Shown here one piece after another: positions 36,212-45,550 of a stretch of 64,000 nt of DNA. The first letter of the stretch is position 1, and each line of letters begins with the position of its first letter. A program made the position numbers and the translations under genes. The notes under the pieces were generated by a model. That model was given only the letters and a program-made list of their open reading frames with translations. It made no database searches and had not been told where the DNA came from. Origin of the DNA: Paenibacillus baekrokdamisoli (GTDB taxonomy: Bacteria; Bacillota; Bacilli; Paenibacillales; Paenibacillaceae); assembly GCF_003945345.1 (NCBI RefSeq), contig NZ_AP019308.1:6939001-7003000 (forward strand). Reading direction: 5' to 3'.

Positions 36212-36246
36212 TCCACTATGGCATTCTTGCTTTGGTGGATTTTTTT
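36212..36246 (+). terminator. Probable terminator of adhE-pflBA
   Basis: TCCAC and GTGGA arms with a small inner GCA/TGC helix, then seven T's. The stem is short, so it may be leaky. Confidence 0.5.
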
Positions 36247-36283
36247 GCAAAATTAGAGATTTCATAAAAGGAGCTGTAGTTCC

Positions 36284-37573
36284 ATGCAATTTCATTTCTT
36301 GCATCCAGCAGATCAAATTATTCTAATCATGGAGCGAATCTATGGTTATGGCATGACTACAACATCAGGGGGCAATCTCTCCATTCTTGATGATAAGGGC
36401 GACATTTGGATTACACCAGCAGGTGTGGATAAAGGGTCCTTGAAGAGAGAGGATATCATATGTGTTCAGGCTGATGGTACCATCGTAGGGCATCATAAGC
36501 CATCAAGCGAGTTTCCCTTTCATCAGCTGCTATATCGAACACGTCCTGATTTAAGAGCAGTTGTGCATGCACATCCTCCTGCGCTTGTTTCCTTCAGTAT
36601 TGTCAGAAAGATACCTCATACACATCTATTACCAAATGAGTATGATATTTGTGGCGAGGTTGGAATGGCTGCTTATGCGCTTCCGGGGAGTTATGAGCTT
36701 GGTGAACAAATAGCAGCGGTTCTGGCTAAAGGTATCAATACCGTGATGCTTGAGAATCATGGTGTTGTTGTTGGGGGTACCGATTTGTTTGAAGCCTTTA
36801 AAGTGTTCGAAACGTTGGAATATTGTGCAAGACTAGAGATCGAGGCGAACCGGATTGGAAGGCCGACGCTTTTATCTGAAGGAAGCTTGGATCTAGTGAG
36901 GGCTCAACAAGATATTCACATGCCTACGTTTGTTCCGAAAGCCTTTTCCACCCAAGAAAGAGCCCTGCGCAGAGATATGTGTAAATTCATTAAACGCTCC
37001 TACGACCAACGGCTATTTACAAGTACACAAGGAACATTTTCGCAAAGGTTGGATGGAGATGCGTTCCTAATTACGCCTTATGGCGTGGATCGTAAGTACT
37101 TGGAAGTAGAGGATTTGGTGAGAATCGAGGGTGGCGAAGTGCAGGAAGGAATGATACCCAGCCGCTCTGTATCTCTTCATCAGTCTATATATGAGATGCA
37201 CCCCCACGTGAATTCGATAATAATTGCGCATCCTCCTCATATTATGGCTTTTGCAGTCAAGGATTGCCTATTTGATTCTAGAACAATTCCTGAAAGCTAT
37301 ATCTTATTGCGCAACATACCAAAGCTGCCTTTTGCCTCTGTATATGAGAATCTTAAAGAAACAGCCGCAGTTTTTGTTGAGAATACCCCGATTGTAATTG
37401 TAGAAAATAACTGCGTCATTGTTACAGGACAAAATCTATTAACTGCGTTCGATCGGTTGGAGGTTGCTGAATACAGTGCTAAGTCCGTTATTTCATCGTT
37501 CAGCATCGGCGAGATCGTGCATATCAATGATAAAAGTATTAAGGATATTGATAGTGCTTTTCATCTTTCCTAA
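36284..37573 (+). CDS. Tandem class II aldolase/adducin protein
   Basis: A 429-aa protein with two class II aldolase (fuculose-phosphate aldolase-like) domains. Domain 1 (~1-200) keeps the catalytic Glu76 (PSSEF) and zinc ligands His95, His97 and His159 (VVHAHPP, LENHG). Domain 2 (~225-420) has lost them: Ser where Glu76 aligns (PSRSVS), Ile314 for the first His, and Asn376 for the last (VENNC). So only the first half should be an aldolase or epimerase, with the second structural or regulatory. AAAGGAG precedes the ATG. It may be read from the pfl operon. Substrate unknown. Confidence 0.82.
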   Translation: MQFHFLHPADQIILIMERIYGYGMTTTSGGNLSILDDKGDIWITPAGVDKGSLKREDIICVQADGTIVGHHKPSSEFPFHQLLYRTRPDLRAVVHAHPPALVSFSIVRKIPHTHLLPNEYDICGEVGMAAYALPGSYELGEQIAAVLAKGINTVMLENHGVVVGGTDLFEAFKVFETLEYCARLEIEANRIGRPTLLSEGSLDLVRAQQDIHMPTFVPKAFSTQERALRRDMCKFIKRSYDQRLFTSTQGTFSQRLDGDAFLITPYGVDRKYLEVEDLVRIEGGEVQEGMIPSRSVSLHQSIYEMHPHVNSIIIAHPPHIMAFAVKDCLFDSRTIPESYILLRNIPKLPFASVYENLKETAAVFVENTPIVIVENNCVIVTGQNLLTAFDRLEVAEYSAKSVISSFSIGEIVHINDKSIKDIDSAFHLS

Positions 37574-37593
37574 CTTAATCATTCAACAAAGAG

Positions 37594-37634
37594 CAAATCG
37601 TGCCGGAATCGATCCGACACGATTTGTTCTTTTC
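37594..37634 (+). terminator. Terminator after the tandem aldolase gene
   Basis: 14-bp arms at 37594-37607 and 37613-37626 with one G-T pair, then TTCTTTTC. It probably also serves the convergent acyltransferase gene. Confidence 0.85.
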
Positions 37635-37680
37635 TATTTCTTATAACAAATAGCTCCCAGCCAGCCTCGAGTTCAAGATG

Positions 37681-38697
37681 CTAGATTCGGTATTTTTTAA
37701 CGATCCATCGCTCCCAGTAATTCAGGTCTGGCTCAATCAGGGGCCGGCTATAGCGGCGGACGATTTCTTGCGATAATAGACAGGTAAGTGCTGTGGCCAA
37801 TAATAAAACTAGTGCCACCTGTATCGAATTGTGTACATAGGTGAAGAGCCCCATAGAAATCGCTGTTTTGGTAATCAATGCGTGAAGTAAGAAGACATAT
37901 ACCGTATATTTTCCCCAATCTGTTACAAAAGACTTTTGGCGCGGTACAATGTATAAGAAGCAGAGCGAAGCGAGTATTTCCAACAGATAGATGCTTAAGC
38001 GATATATACCAGTATACCAATGAAAAAAGCCCATCTCTTTGAACGTAAAGCTGCTGTAAAGCCATTTTGGATCTACTGAGAATAAGTTGAAAAGGATAAC
38101 AATACCAGCCATGCAGCAAGCAAATAGCCACCTATTCCTATGAATCATAATAGTTCGTACATGATCCAAACGAATGTAATATCCAGCTAAGAAGAAGGGA
38201 AAGAACACGATCGTTCGGGAAAAGCTGAGAATCGTTCCAGTGAATGGCGTGTAGCCAATGAGAACCCCTAGTATTATGGAGATTACGAGGGGGTGCTTCA
38301 TTTTCGTAAAGAGGGGAAGAAGCATCCGCCAACAGAAGTGACTGAACAAAAACCATAATAACGAATAGGGAATAAAGAACGAATAATGAACACCAGGTGC
38401 ATGAAACACTAATAAATCCAGCAGCGAGTATAAGCTCTGAAAGATGAGATAATGGTAAAAGATCTTCTGTAAACTCTCGATCCCGGGAATATCAAGGCGA
38501 AAACTTTTGGAGAAATAGCCTGTCACTAACACAAACATTGGAATGTGGAAGGTGTAAATACCTAGATATATAGAATACAAAGCTTTACTTTGATGCATTA
38601 AGGGTTCGATACAATTGGCGATGACAACGATTAAAATTAGCAGAAACTTGGCGTTTAACATAAACGTATCCGTAGCTTCATTCTCTATTCTATCCAC
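37681..38697 (-). CDS. Membrane acyltransferase, acyltransferase-3 family
   Basis: A 338-aa protein with about ten membrane helices and the family-type start of a loop followed by FHIPMFVLVTGYF. Members O-acetylate cell-surface sugars or move acyl groups across the membrane (OpgC/OafA-like). The acceptor is unknown. It is a single leftward gene between two intergenic zones. Confidence 0.82.
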   Translation of the reverse strand: MDRIENEATDTFMLNAKFLLILIVVIANCIEPLMHQSKALYSIYLGIYTFHIPMFVLVTGYFSKSFRLDIPGIESLQKIFYHYLIFQSLYSLLDLLVFHAPGVHYSFFIPYSLLWFLFSHFCWRMLLPLFTKMKHPLVISIILGVLIGYTPFTGTILSFSRTIVFFPFFLAGYYIRLDHVRTIMIHRNRWLFACCMAGIVILFNLFSVDPKWLYSSFTFKEMGFFHWYTGIYRLSIYLLEILASLCFLYIVPRQKSFVTDWGKYTVYVFLLHALITKTAISMGLFTYVHNSIQVALVLLLATALTCLLSQEIVRRYSRPLIEPDLNYWERWIVKKYRI

Positions 38698-38881
38698 ACT
38701 ACGACCTCCATTCAGGAATGGAATGGTTTTATTCTAATTGTATACGGAATGAAAAGTTATCGTAGTGATGAAAGTCACTTAAGGTTATACCTAACATAAA
38801 ATCTTCTTGTTTATTAATCAGCTCATAAAGTATAATTTTTCCATAATTATTAAAAATAGCTGCCTAAGAAAGGGGTAGACG
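38698..38881. other. Gap upstream of the acyltransferase gene
   Basis: AT-rich divergent gap. No clear promoter, repeat or gene could be supported. Confidence 0.3.
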
Positions 38882-39019
38882 ATGAATATTGATGAGCTTG
38901 CAGTATCAATGTCTCTCAATAGTGGTAATCGTTCAGAACGAGAAGCAGCTCACCTTTTCTATCAACGGATTGGCTTTACTCCAAAAAGCACTGGCTTATC
39001 ACATCCAATCAACATGTGA
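38882..39019 (+). pseudogene. GNAT acetyltransferase remnant (45 codons)
   Basis: The short frame encodes SGNRSEREAAHLFYQRIGF, which is the C-terminal block of a GNAT enzyme (NSGN...A..FY...GF). The upstream acetyl-CoA domain is missing, and only ~10 residues precede it. I read it as a decayed gene end that happens to have a start codon and AAGGGG upstream. Confidence 0.55.
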
Positions 39020-39094
39020 ATTCGTTTCATTCCCGCTACAGTTTGTTTTCGTATATTCTATGACTAAATATTTGAGACTTTGGAGGAAAATGAA

Positions 39095-39442
39095 TTGAAA
39101 AGAACCGTATTGTTCCTTGCTTTTCTATTAGCTTTGCTATGTGTTGTTGGAACAGGATGTTCATCTAACAACTCGGATGAACGTTGGGATTATAGAGATG
39201 GTTTTGTTGTCGCGAAAGAGGGCGACAAAATACTTGTAGTGCGGGATAAGGTCGCCGATTCCAAAGCTCCTCTTAGCGAAATATTAGAGAACGCTAAACC
39301 AAATGCAATGTGGATTTCAGTTGATAAAGCTGATTACGATGCAGTTACAGTAGACGACCGTGTAAGCATTAATTTTCCGAACGGCGGAGTAATAAATCAA
39401 TCATATCCAGCCCAGACGACGGCAGATGTGGACAAAAAATAA
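39095..39442 (+). CDS. DUF3221-like small lipoprotein
   Basis: A 115-aa lipoprotein starting at TTG 39095, eight bases after GGAGG (39082-39086). The signal peptide ends in a lipobox VGTGC, so Cys22 should be lipidated and the protein outside the membrane. The domain (DGFVVAKEGDKILVV...MWISVDKADYDAV..GDRV-like) fits the DUF3221 OB-fold group. Function unknown. Confidence 0.72.
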   Translation: MKRTVLFLAFLLALLCVVGTGCSSNNSDERWDYRDGFVVAKEGDKILVVRDKVADSKAPLSEILENAKPNAMWISVDKADYDAVTVDDRVSINFPNGGVINQSYPAQTTADVDKK

Positions 39443-39464
39443 TATCGCTAATTGACAACGGAAT

Positions 39465-39491
39465 AACCGCTTATGAGCGGTTTTTCTTTTT
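39465..39491 (+). terminator. Terminator after the small lipoprotein gene
   Basis: AACCGC and GCGGTT arms followed by TTTCTTTTT. Confidence 0.75.
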
Positions 39492-39932
39492 GTGACTAGA
39501 AATAGGCCTTTCTGTTTTTCTGGTCTTCGAGGAGCCGCAACTAATGGGCTGTATGAAGAAAAACATGAAAATGGCAGAATATATCAAACCTTTATTTTGT
39601 GAAAGCAGATATGTTTTTTTCGATCGGGTATCGATAGTAGAACAAACATCAATGAGCATGATGCCGTAGCAACCTGCCGTTTTGTTAAGCTAAACGTGAA
39701 CAACAACATAATGCAACTCCCAAAGAGGCAACCGATATGATGAATTGGCTGCCTCTTCCACGCTAACTGGCAGAAGAGTTTAACGAGGTCGAGTGGAATT
39801 TATTAGAAACATTTCCATCGTCATTACGTCTAATGGGTGAAAGACTCATTATAAGGAGGTATTTTGTTGTCTGGAGTGAATTGATGTTGGGGCTATGAAG
39901 AGGCACTTACCATCAGAGAGGAATATAAATCA
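39492..39932. other. Gene-free gap with one hairpin
   Basis: No gene is supported. An AGAGGCA/TGCCTCT hairpin with inner pairing lies at 39724-39756, without a T-run. A GGAGG-like site and the start of the next gene lie at the right end. Confidence 0.35.
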
Positions 39933-40610
39933 ATGAAAAAGTGGTTATACGTAATCGGAATTAGCTGTGTGATTCTTTTATTGGCTGGTTCTATCTTTGC
40001 TTTTCAGCAGAAAGAAATCAAGGTGGTAAGAGTTTATGGTTATGGTTTGTCTCCGAACGGATACAGCATTTTGACAAGCCTAGGAGGAGCGAGTACAATA
40101 CCCTGTACCTATGAGCAATACCACACGTTAAATGACGATTCCTATACAAATGTTTCGTATTCCGTTATTTACGAGCAGAATAGATGGTTCAAAAACAATC
40201 AGCACACTTTAAAATTACTTCGATTCGAAAGACCGTTTCCTAATGATCAAAACAAACAAGTACAAAGCTTTTATTATCGCCTGATAGATGAAACCCTTGA
40301 ACAAGTAAACGACAATACTTCCGTTTTAACGAGATTGTATGAAAAGCGTGAAAACAATAACAATCTATTCGACGTAATTCCCCAGTCCGTAGTTATTTCC
40401 AGAGTAGGTAATGTCAAGCAAGCCAGGCAGTGGGTGCAGAAGCACCATCCGGAGTTTCTACAGCTAATGGATGAAACCGTAATTGATGACTCAGTGCTGG
40501 GCAGTTGGAAACGAGACGATTATCAGCAAGTTTACAGCACCGCTTCACCTGAAGGATTATCGCTGAATGATATCATTAGCATGCATCGTGATAATGTTAC
40601 AGGACAATAG
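39933..40610 (+). CDS. Hypothetical membrane-anchored protein
   Basis: Not recognised. The 225-aa product has an N-terminal hydrophobic helix (residues ~5-24) that would act as an uncleaved anchor or signal peptide. The rest is a soluble outer domain rich in Asn, Gln and Tyr. It sits among small accessory genes with no operon partner. Confidence 0.6.
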   Translation: MKKWLYVIGISCVILLLAGSIFAFQQKEIKVVRVYGYGLSPNGYSILTSLGGASTIPCTYEQYHTLNDDSYTNVSYSVIYEQNRWFKNNQHTLKLLRFERPFPNDQNKQVQSFYYRLIDETLEQVNDNTSVLTRLYEKRENNNNLFDVIPQSVVISRVGNVKQARQWVQKHHPEFLQLMDETVIDDSVLGSWKRDDYQQVYSTASPEGLSLNDIISMHRDNVTGQ

Positions 40611-40793
40611 GCTGAGCTTACCTGGAACATGAGCCCAAAAATAAACATTACGCTCCCGGGGACTATAGTTCAATATCAGTAGGGCTGCTCTGGGACAATA
40701 ACGGGTAACGATAGCTGAATTACAGCTGTATCGGCATCCGCTTTTATTTATGTCTAGCCGTTCTATTCACTGGCATGGGAGAATTGGTGTGTT

Positions 40794-40809
40794 GTAATAT
40801 TGATATTAC
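40794..40809. promoter_or_regulatory. 16-bp palindrome before the DUF2277 gene
   Basis: GTAATATTGATATTAC is a perfect palindrome ending ~25 bp before the start codon. It looks like a repressor operator; no regulator is encoded beside it. Confidence 0.35.
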
Positions 40810-40833
40810 TACAGAAAATAAAAGGAGAAAGAT

Positions 40834-41124
40834 ATGTGCCGAAATATAAAGACATTATTTAACTTTGACCCACCGGCTACCGACGATGAGATCCTGGCGG
40901 CCTCACAGCAATTCGTGAGAAAACTCTCGGGCTTTAACAAGCCTTCACAGGCGAACGAGGAGGCGTTCCATCGTGCTATTGAAGAGGTGGCTACGGTGGC
41001 CCGGACTTTGTTGAATTCACTGGTAACCAACGCAGAGTCTCGTAATCGCGATGTGGAGATCGAACGTGCTCGCGCTAGAGCTGCGCAAAGGTTCGGAGTT
41101 GGCGAGGATTATGGTGATAGGTAA
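40834..41124 (+). CDS. DUF2277 family protein
   Basis: A 96-aa protein starting MCRNIKTLFNFDPPAT, the signature of DUF2277, a small family of unknown role. It has AAAGGAG upstream. Helical and soluble. Followed by a terminator at 41155-41188. Confidence 0.85.
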   Translation: MCRNIKTLFNFDPPATDDEILAASQQFVRKLSGFNKPSQANEEAFHRAIEEVATVARTLLNSLVTNAESRNRDVEIERARARAAQRFGVGEDYGDR

Positions 41125-41154
41125 GATGTAGAGAACTAGTGGGACACTATAGCG

Positions 41155-41188
41155 AAGGAGCTTGCAAAACGGCAGCTCCTTTTCTTTG
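41155..41188 (+). terminator. Terminator after the DUF2277 gene
   Basis: AAGGAGCT and AGCTCCTT arms with inner GC/GC pairing, then TTTCTTTG. Confidence 0.75.
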
Positions 41189-41320
41189 TTGAAGCAACAG
41201 GCAGAAGAGTTGGAAAACATGATTTTCTGGCTTTCCACCGGTTTACGGAATGAATTGGGATGCCTTTTGGGATTCGATAACGGGGTTAATTGAAATTTGA
41301 GGGCAGGTTTTCTGTTGTTT

Positions 41321-41336
41321 AGTGATTTTTTTCACT
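41321..41336 (+). promoter_or_regulatory. Candidate FNR/CRP-type site before the formate channel
   Basis: AGTGA-N6-TCACT is a perfect 5-6-5 palindrome of the CRP/FNR half-site type, 63 bp before the formate/nitrite transporter start. It would allow control by oxygen or redox together with the pfl genes. Confidence 0.4.
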
Positions 41337-41398
41337 TAAGCTATTGAGAAACTCCTTTAAAATAAATGTAATGCATTATTTTTTAGGAGGAGAGGCAC

Positions 41399-42220
41399 AT
41401 GGGATTCATGAACCCAGAGCAGGTCTGGAGGCAAACCGTGGAAGCAGGTGAGAAGAAGGTTTATTTGCCTATTCTCAACCAGCTTGTATTGGGCTTTTTG
41501 GGCGGGGCGTATATCTCTATTGGATTTCTTTTATATATCAGGGTAAGTGCTGTTGTTCCAGCACCTTGGAGTGATTTTGGCAGTATCCTGGGTGCTGCAT
41601 GTTTCCCTTTGGGCCTGATTTTAACGTTAATTGCCGGCGGAGAACTACTTACCGGGAATATGATGGCTGTTCCAGCAGCTTATTTCTCAGGAAGGATCGG
41701 GCTAAGACAATTAATGGGGAATTGGCTGGTGATTACGCTTGGGAATTTTGTTGGAGCTCTATTCATCGCTTATGCATTTGGTCACCTAGTTGGGCTGACT
41801 GAGCATGGTATTTACCTCGATAAACTGATGAAGGTTGTCCATGCTAAGATTGCAGAGCCCTTCTACGTAGCAATCCTATCGGGTATTGGATGCAATTGGT
41901 TAGTCGGGCTCGCTGTTTGGTTAGCATATGGTGCTGAAGAGGGTATAGCTAAACTAGTAGGAATATGGTTACCGACAATGGCCTTTGTGGCAATTGGATT
42001 TCAGCACGTAGTCGCCAATATGTTTGTTATTCCTGCCGCTATATTTGCTGGGCAAGCTACTTGGATGGACTATCTAAGCAATTTCATACCGGTGTATATA
42101 GGGAATGCACTCGGTGGAACGGTATTTGTAGCAGGCATGTATGCAATGGTTTATCGAAAATCCCAATCTAGCATGCAGGCGAAATCCCTGGAGTCTAAAT
42201 CTGCCCCTTACGGTAAATAA
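41399..42220 (+). CDS. Formate/nitrite transporter (FocA/NirC family)
   Basis: A 273-aa protein with six or more membrane helices and the family blocks GAYISIGFLL, GGELLTGNMM and GFQHVVANMFVIPA. It forms pentameric channels for formate, nitrite or hydrosulfide in relatives. Because pyruvate formate-lyase is encoded 6 kb away and a CRP/FNR-like site lies upstream, formate export is the likeliest job. GGAGG precedes the ATG. Confidence 0.9.
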   Translation: MGFMNPEQVWRQTVEAGEKKVYLPILNQLVLGFLGGAYISIGFLLYIRVSAVVPAPWSDFGSILGAACFPLGLILTLIAGGELLTGNMMAVPAAYFSGRIGLRQLMGNWLVITLGNFVGALFIAYAFGHLVGLTEHGIYLDKLMKVVHAKIAEPFYVAILSGIGCNWLVGLAVWLAYGAEEGIAKLVGIWLPTMAFVAIGFQHVVANMFVIPAAIFAGQATWMDYLSNFIPVYIGNALGGTVFVAGMYAMVYRKSQSSMQAKSLESKSAPYGK

Positions 42221-42247
42221 AACGGTAAAAAAGGCTCAACACTAAAA

Positions 42248-42440
42248 GAGCTTGATAAATTCGATGCATTTTGCTAGAAGGGTGCTACGCAGACGGATCA
42301 TTCTTACGATCGCTGTTGTCTCCCTATTTCTTGATTCTATCCCTTAGGGTAGAAATAAGGAGACAAAGGCGAACGCTATCGCTTCTTCAGAACGATTCCG
42401 TCCGCTTCGCTTTTGTTTCGTGATGGCTAGCACTGATTAT
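42248..42440 (-). repeat. ~195-bp palindromic dispersed repeat, copy 2
   Basis: Inverted copy of the element at 30153-30347. The hairpin core and the outer ~30-bp extension (TATCAAGCTC side) are both kept. It lies between the formate transporter and the duplicated module. Confidence 0.88.
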
Positions 42441-42453
42441 TCTTTAGACCCGT

Positions 42454-42483
42454 AAAAAATACCCGGCTCTTTTATGAGTCGGG
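42454..42483 (-). terminator. Terminator of the first MBL gene
   Basis: On the minus strand, CCCGACTC and GAGCCGGG arms (42462-42469, 42476-42483) are followed by TATTTTTT. Confidence 0.65.
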
Positions 42484-42596
42484 CCTTCATTGTGTGCGAA
42501 TTATTTACATCCGAGAAGATGTCTTGGAGCTTTATAAGCCTTTGTGAGAAGCGACTTTATGAATGATAGCAATACGCTCCCTTGGAGTGATGGCTA

Positions 42597-43352
42597 TTAA
42601 AGAACGATTGACTCCCCATCGGCAGGAACGAATATGTTGGCCGTGAGACCCTTCTCTTCAATAAAGCTTATCAATTCCTGTCTTGTCAACAAGCAGTGGT
42701 TAACCGCCTCCATATGGGATACGATAATTGTCGATTGTGGGGCTTCCGTGTATGTCCGATAGATGTCTTCTTTACCCATCGTAATGGGAGCGCCTTGCAG
42801 GAATTGCGCGGAGCCTCCGTTTACAATAATCACTTCGGGACGATGAAGACCAATGGCCTCCTCAACATCATCGCACCAGATGGTATCGCCTGAAATGTAT
42901 AATGTCTTCTCATCCGGATGTTTAAAGACAATCCCCGAAACTTCCCCCATAAGTTGCCCAATTTCGCCTACGCCGTGTTTGCCGCTTGTTTGATTCAAAG
43001 AGACATCACCTATTCGAGAAATGCGATTTAAAACTTGTACGTTGTGGAATCCTTCTTTCCTAATCGCGTCGGCGTCTACATCAGATTGCGCTATCACGAT
43101 CATATCTTTGGAAAGCGCCTCGATCGCAGCCGCATCGAAATGGTCCGGGTGCAAGTGAGTCACAATGACCGCATCGGCCTGGACGATTTCCTCGACAGGA
43201 ATCGGCAAATCGACGGTCGGATTGTTGACTTGATTTGAAGTATTGGGAAAGGGTGGATAGACCCCCTTTGCCCCTAAAAATGGATCGATTAAAAAAGTCA
43301 TGTTGCCATAGTTTAGAAGCATTGTCGCATTTCGTATTTGTCTGATCTTCAC
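42597..43352 (-). CDS. MBL-fold metal-dependent hydrolase, copy 1
   Basis: A 251-aa UlaG-like metallo-beta-lactamase-fold protein with the metal motif THLHPDH (residues ~65-71), YISGDTIW and SHMEAVNH. It may cleave a phosphodiester, lactone or similar bond; the substrate is unknown. It is 95% identical (12 differences) to the protein at 46394-47149 and is divergently transcribed from an Lrp-like regulator, which likely controls it. Confidence 0.85.
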   Translation of the reverse strand: MKIRQIRNATMLLNYGNMTFLIDPFLGAKGVYPPFPNTSNQVNNPTVDLPIPVEEIVQADAVIVTHLHPDHFDAAAIEALSKDMIVIAQSDVDADAIRKEGFHNVQVLNRISRIGDVSLNQTSGKHGVGEIGQLMGEVSGIVFKHPDEKTLYISGDTIWCDDVEEAIGLHRPEVIIVNGGSAQFLQGAPITMGKEDIYRTYTEAPQSTIIVSHMEAVNHCLLTRQELISFIEEKGLTANIFVPADGESIVL

Positions 43353-43375
43353 TGTGAATGCCTCCTTTTATAATC

Positions 43376-43404
43376 TTCTTTAATAGGATAATATTTATAA
43401 AGAA
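43376..43404. promoter_or_regulatory. Inverted repeat between MBL and lrp, copy 1
   Basis: TTCTTTA (43376-43382) and TAAAGAA (43398-43404) form an interrupted palindrome between the divergent genes. It is conserved in the second copy at 47173-47201. Candidate operator for the Lrp protein. Confidence 0.45.
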
Positions 43405-43470
43405 ATTGGGACATATATATAATCACGAAAAACGGAAGAAATACTTGAATAATGAAAGAGGTTGTCATTC

Positions 43471-43881
43471 ATGCTGGATCATACTGATAAACGAATTCTG
43501 GAAGAACTCAAAAAGAATGCCAGAATTTCGATGAAGGAACTGGGAGAAAACATTCACATGACTGGTCAGGCGACAGCCAACCGTGTTCTTAAATTAGAGG
43601 AAGACGGAGTGATTGAAGGCTATACGATTCATCAGAATTACATGAAAACGGGATACCCGGTCCATTCGTTTATTAATATTTATACGAAGAGCTTCGATCA
43701 TAAACCATTCTTGTCGTTTATAGAAACGCAGCATCCGTATATTGTGAATAATTTCAAAATTAGCGGAGAGGGATGTTATCTTATGGAGTGCAGGTTTCCG
43801 TCCAACGAGGTACTCGACAGATTTTTAGGCGAATTAAACCATTATGTCAATTATAAATTGTCTCTAGTTATTAATAATTAA
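43471..43881 (+). CDS. Lrp/AsnC family regulator, copy 1
   Basis: A 136-aa regulator with an N-terminal winged HTH (MKELGENIHMTGQATANRVLKLEEDG) and a C-terminal RAM/ligand domain. Start ATG 43471 is preceded by AAAGAGG. It differs from the copy at 47268-47678 in two residues. The ligand is unknown. It is divergent from the MBL gene, so it probably senses an amino acid or related metabolite and regulates it. Confidence 0.9.
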   Translation: MLDHTDKRILEELKKNARISMKELGENIHMTGQATANRVLKLEEDGVIEGYTIHQNYMKTGYPVHSFINIYTKSFDHKPFLSFIETQHPYIVNNFKISGEGCYLMECRFPSNEVLDRFLGELNHYVNYKLSLVINN

Positions 43882-43884
43882 TAA

Positions 43885-44160
43885 AAACAAAGCAGGAATT
43901 TGTACTTCTCCTGTCCAGTAACCGACCCAAGGACGTATAGAAGCGTATGTTCGGCGATCAACTTCCGAGACTGGTAGAGAATCCGTGTGAATAATGAGCT
44001 GAGGATCTCAGGGTAAGCTTTCAGCAAGATAGAAAATGAGCATACTACCGCTACAGAAACTGTAGGGGTGAAGACATGGCCGAATAGAACACGCGAACTA
44101 ATCCGACAATGCTGTATGAGCCGCGGGATCACAATAGTTAAAGGTGCAGTAGAAAAAGAC
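43885..44160 (+). other. Structured non-coding segment, possible group II intron relic
   Basis: This 300-bp gap has no open frame but is rich in short conserved-looking motifs (GTAGGGGTGAAGACATGGCC, GAGCTGAGGATCTCAGGGTA). It looks like part of a group II intron domain I, but no reverse transcriptase or domain V was found. Low confidence. Confidence 0.25.
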
Positions 44161-44181
44161 CATCATGTGATGAGTAGGAGC

Positions 44182-45240
44182 TCAGTCCAAGGTTTGAGCG
44201 TGCTTCAGAGGAGCATCGATTGATGCAACAGATTTTTCTTTTAAGGCTAAGCAAATGACGGTAATACCCCAAGATACGATCGAAATAAGTATCAAATTTA
44301 CAACGTAGGTAGAAATGGAACTTCCACTATAAATGAGATGCAAATAGCCTTGGATGGCATTTGAAGCAGGGAGAAAATTATCGAATTGTCTATAAAAAGG
44401 GGTAAGCATCGTTGTAGGGATGATATTACCACCTGTCATTAATTGCAGCGGTACTAAAGCGATATTAAATAAAGGACCAAAATGTCCGAAGAGGGCAAAG
44501 CCCATTTGCGTCACGCACATGCAAGAAAGAAAGACAAGGATTTGAAATGTCCACATCGATATGAAAGAACTATGTACATTACTAAATAGCATAGCAACGC
44601 TTGTGATAATGAATGGGAAAACAATCGCAATAGCGATATATAGCATTTGTCTAGCAAAAAAAATCTGCCACTTGCTATACTCACGTTTCAGCATTAGTGA
44701 GGCAAGGTTAAATTGTATGTTCATAGTCATCATGGCAATATAGGCTATGAAACCAAGAAGCATGGGCAGCATAGACGTAGAAAAATCGTTTACAGGATTT
44801 GTTTTTACGATGTCAGTTTGTATAGGATCCTCTACAATTTGTTTTCCGATTTGATTCAGTTGTTTGGATATCTCTAATGCGGCTTTTTCCATCATAGCTT
44901 TTGCGATATCCGAATTACCCTCATTGATGTAGTAAGTCAGTTTCGCTTTCTGAATGGAGATAATCATGGCAATTTCACCTGCATTAATTTTGGCTTGAGC
45001 ATCTTGGATTGATACTATCGGTTTAGTTTGAAAAGGGGCAAGCTGAGTAATTTGATTCGCAATAATAGCACCCTTGGAGCCATCTTCATTGACTACAGCG
45101 GCATGCAATTGATCAATTCGGTTCGTGGCGCCGCTATAACCCGTCATCCATACAATGATGAAAAACAAGGGGACAAATAATCCAAATACAAGACCAAACT
45201 TAGTCTGAGAAGTTTTTAGAAAAGATTGTAATGCTTTCAT
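44182..45240 (-). CDS. ABC-2 type permease-like protein
   Basis: A 352-aa membrane protein with an N-terminal helix, a large outer domain (~35-165) and five to six C-terminal helices, as in the YhgE/Pip and ABC-2 permease families (DUF3533-like). No ABC ATPase is encoded nearby, so it may be an orphan exporter subunit or phage-infection-type protein. GGAGG precedes the ATG. It is embedded between the two copies of the MBL/Lrp module. Confidence 0.75.
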   Translation of the reverse strand: MKALQSFLKTSQTKFGLVFGLFVPLFFIIVWMTGYSGATNRIDQLHAAVVNEDGSKGAIIANQITQLAPFQTKPIVSIQDAQAKINAGEIAMIISIQKAKLTYYINEGNSDIAKAMMEKAALEISKQLNQIGKQIVEDPIQTDIVKTNPVNDFSTSMLPMLLGFIAYIAMMTMNIQFNLASLMLKREYSKWQIFFARQMLYIAIAIVFPFIITSVAMLFSNVHSSFISMWTFQILVFLSCMCVTQMGFALFGHFGPLFNIALVPLQLMTGGNIIPTTMLTPFYRQFDNFLPASNAIQGYLHLIYSGSSISTYVVNLILISIVSWGITVICLALKEKSVASIDAPLKHAQTLD

Positions 45241-45550
45241 TATGATTTAACCTCCATGTTGCTCTATTCGATTCACTTGTACATCTTCAAAGTCGAACTG
45301 ACAACAAGGACAATGGTTAAGTGGATGGAGAATGATCTGATAGCTTGGCAATATGATTTAATAGGTGCATGATATGAATTTATATCTACTTTAATGAGTA
45401 AGTTTCATAATTCCAAAGCCTTGCTGTGGCAGGTTTTTTTTAAGTGCGAAAAAAGGAGTGCCTCCCTAAATCTCGAAGTAGTAGTCGCTAAACAACACAC
45501 CGAGATGAAAGGAAGAACCCCCTATGTTTATGATTTCAGGATACGAGAGA
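45241..45550. other. Gap between the permease and lipase genes
   Basis: No gene is supported. A CCTTGC-TGTG-GCAGG hairpin followed by eight T's lies near 45418-45440 on the plus strand, with no gene before it. It may be a relic terminator. Confidence 0.3.
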
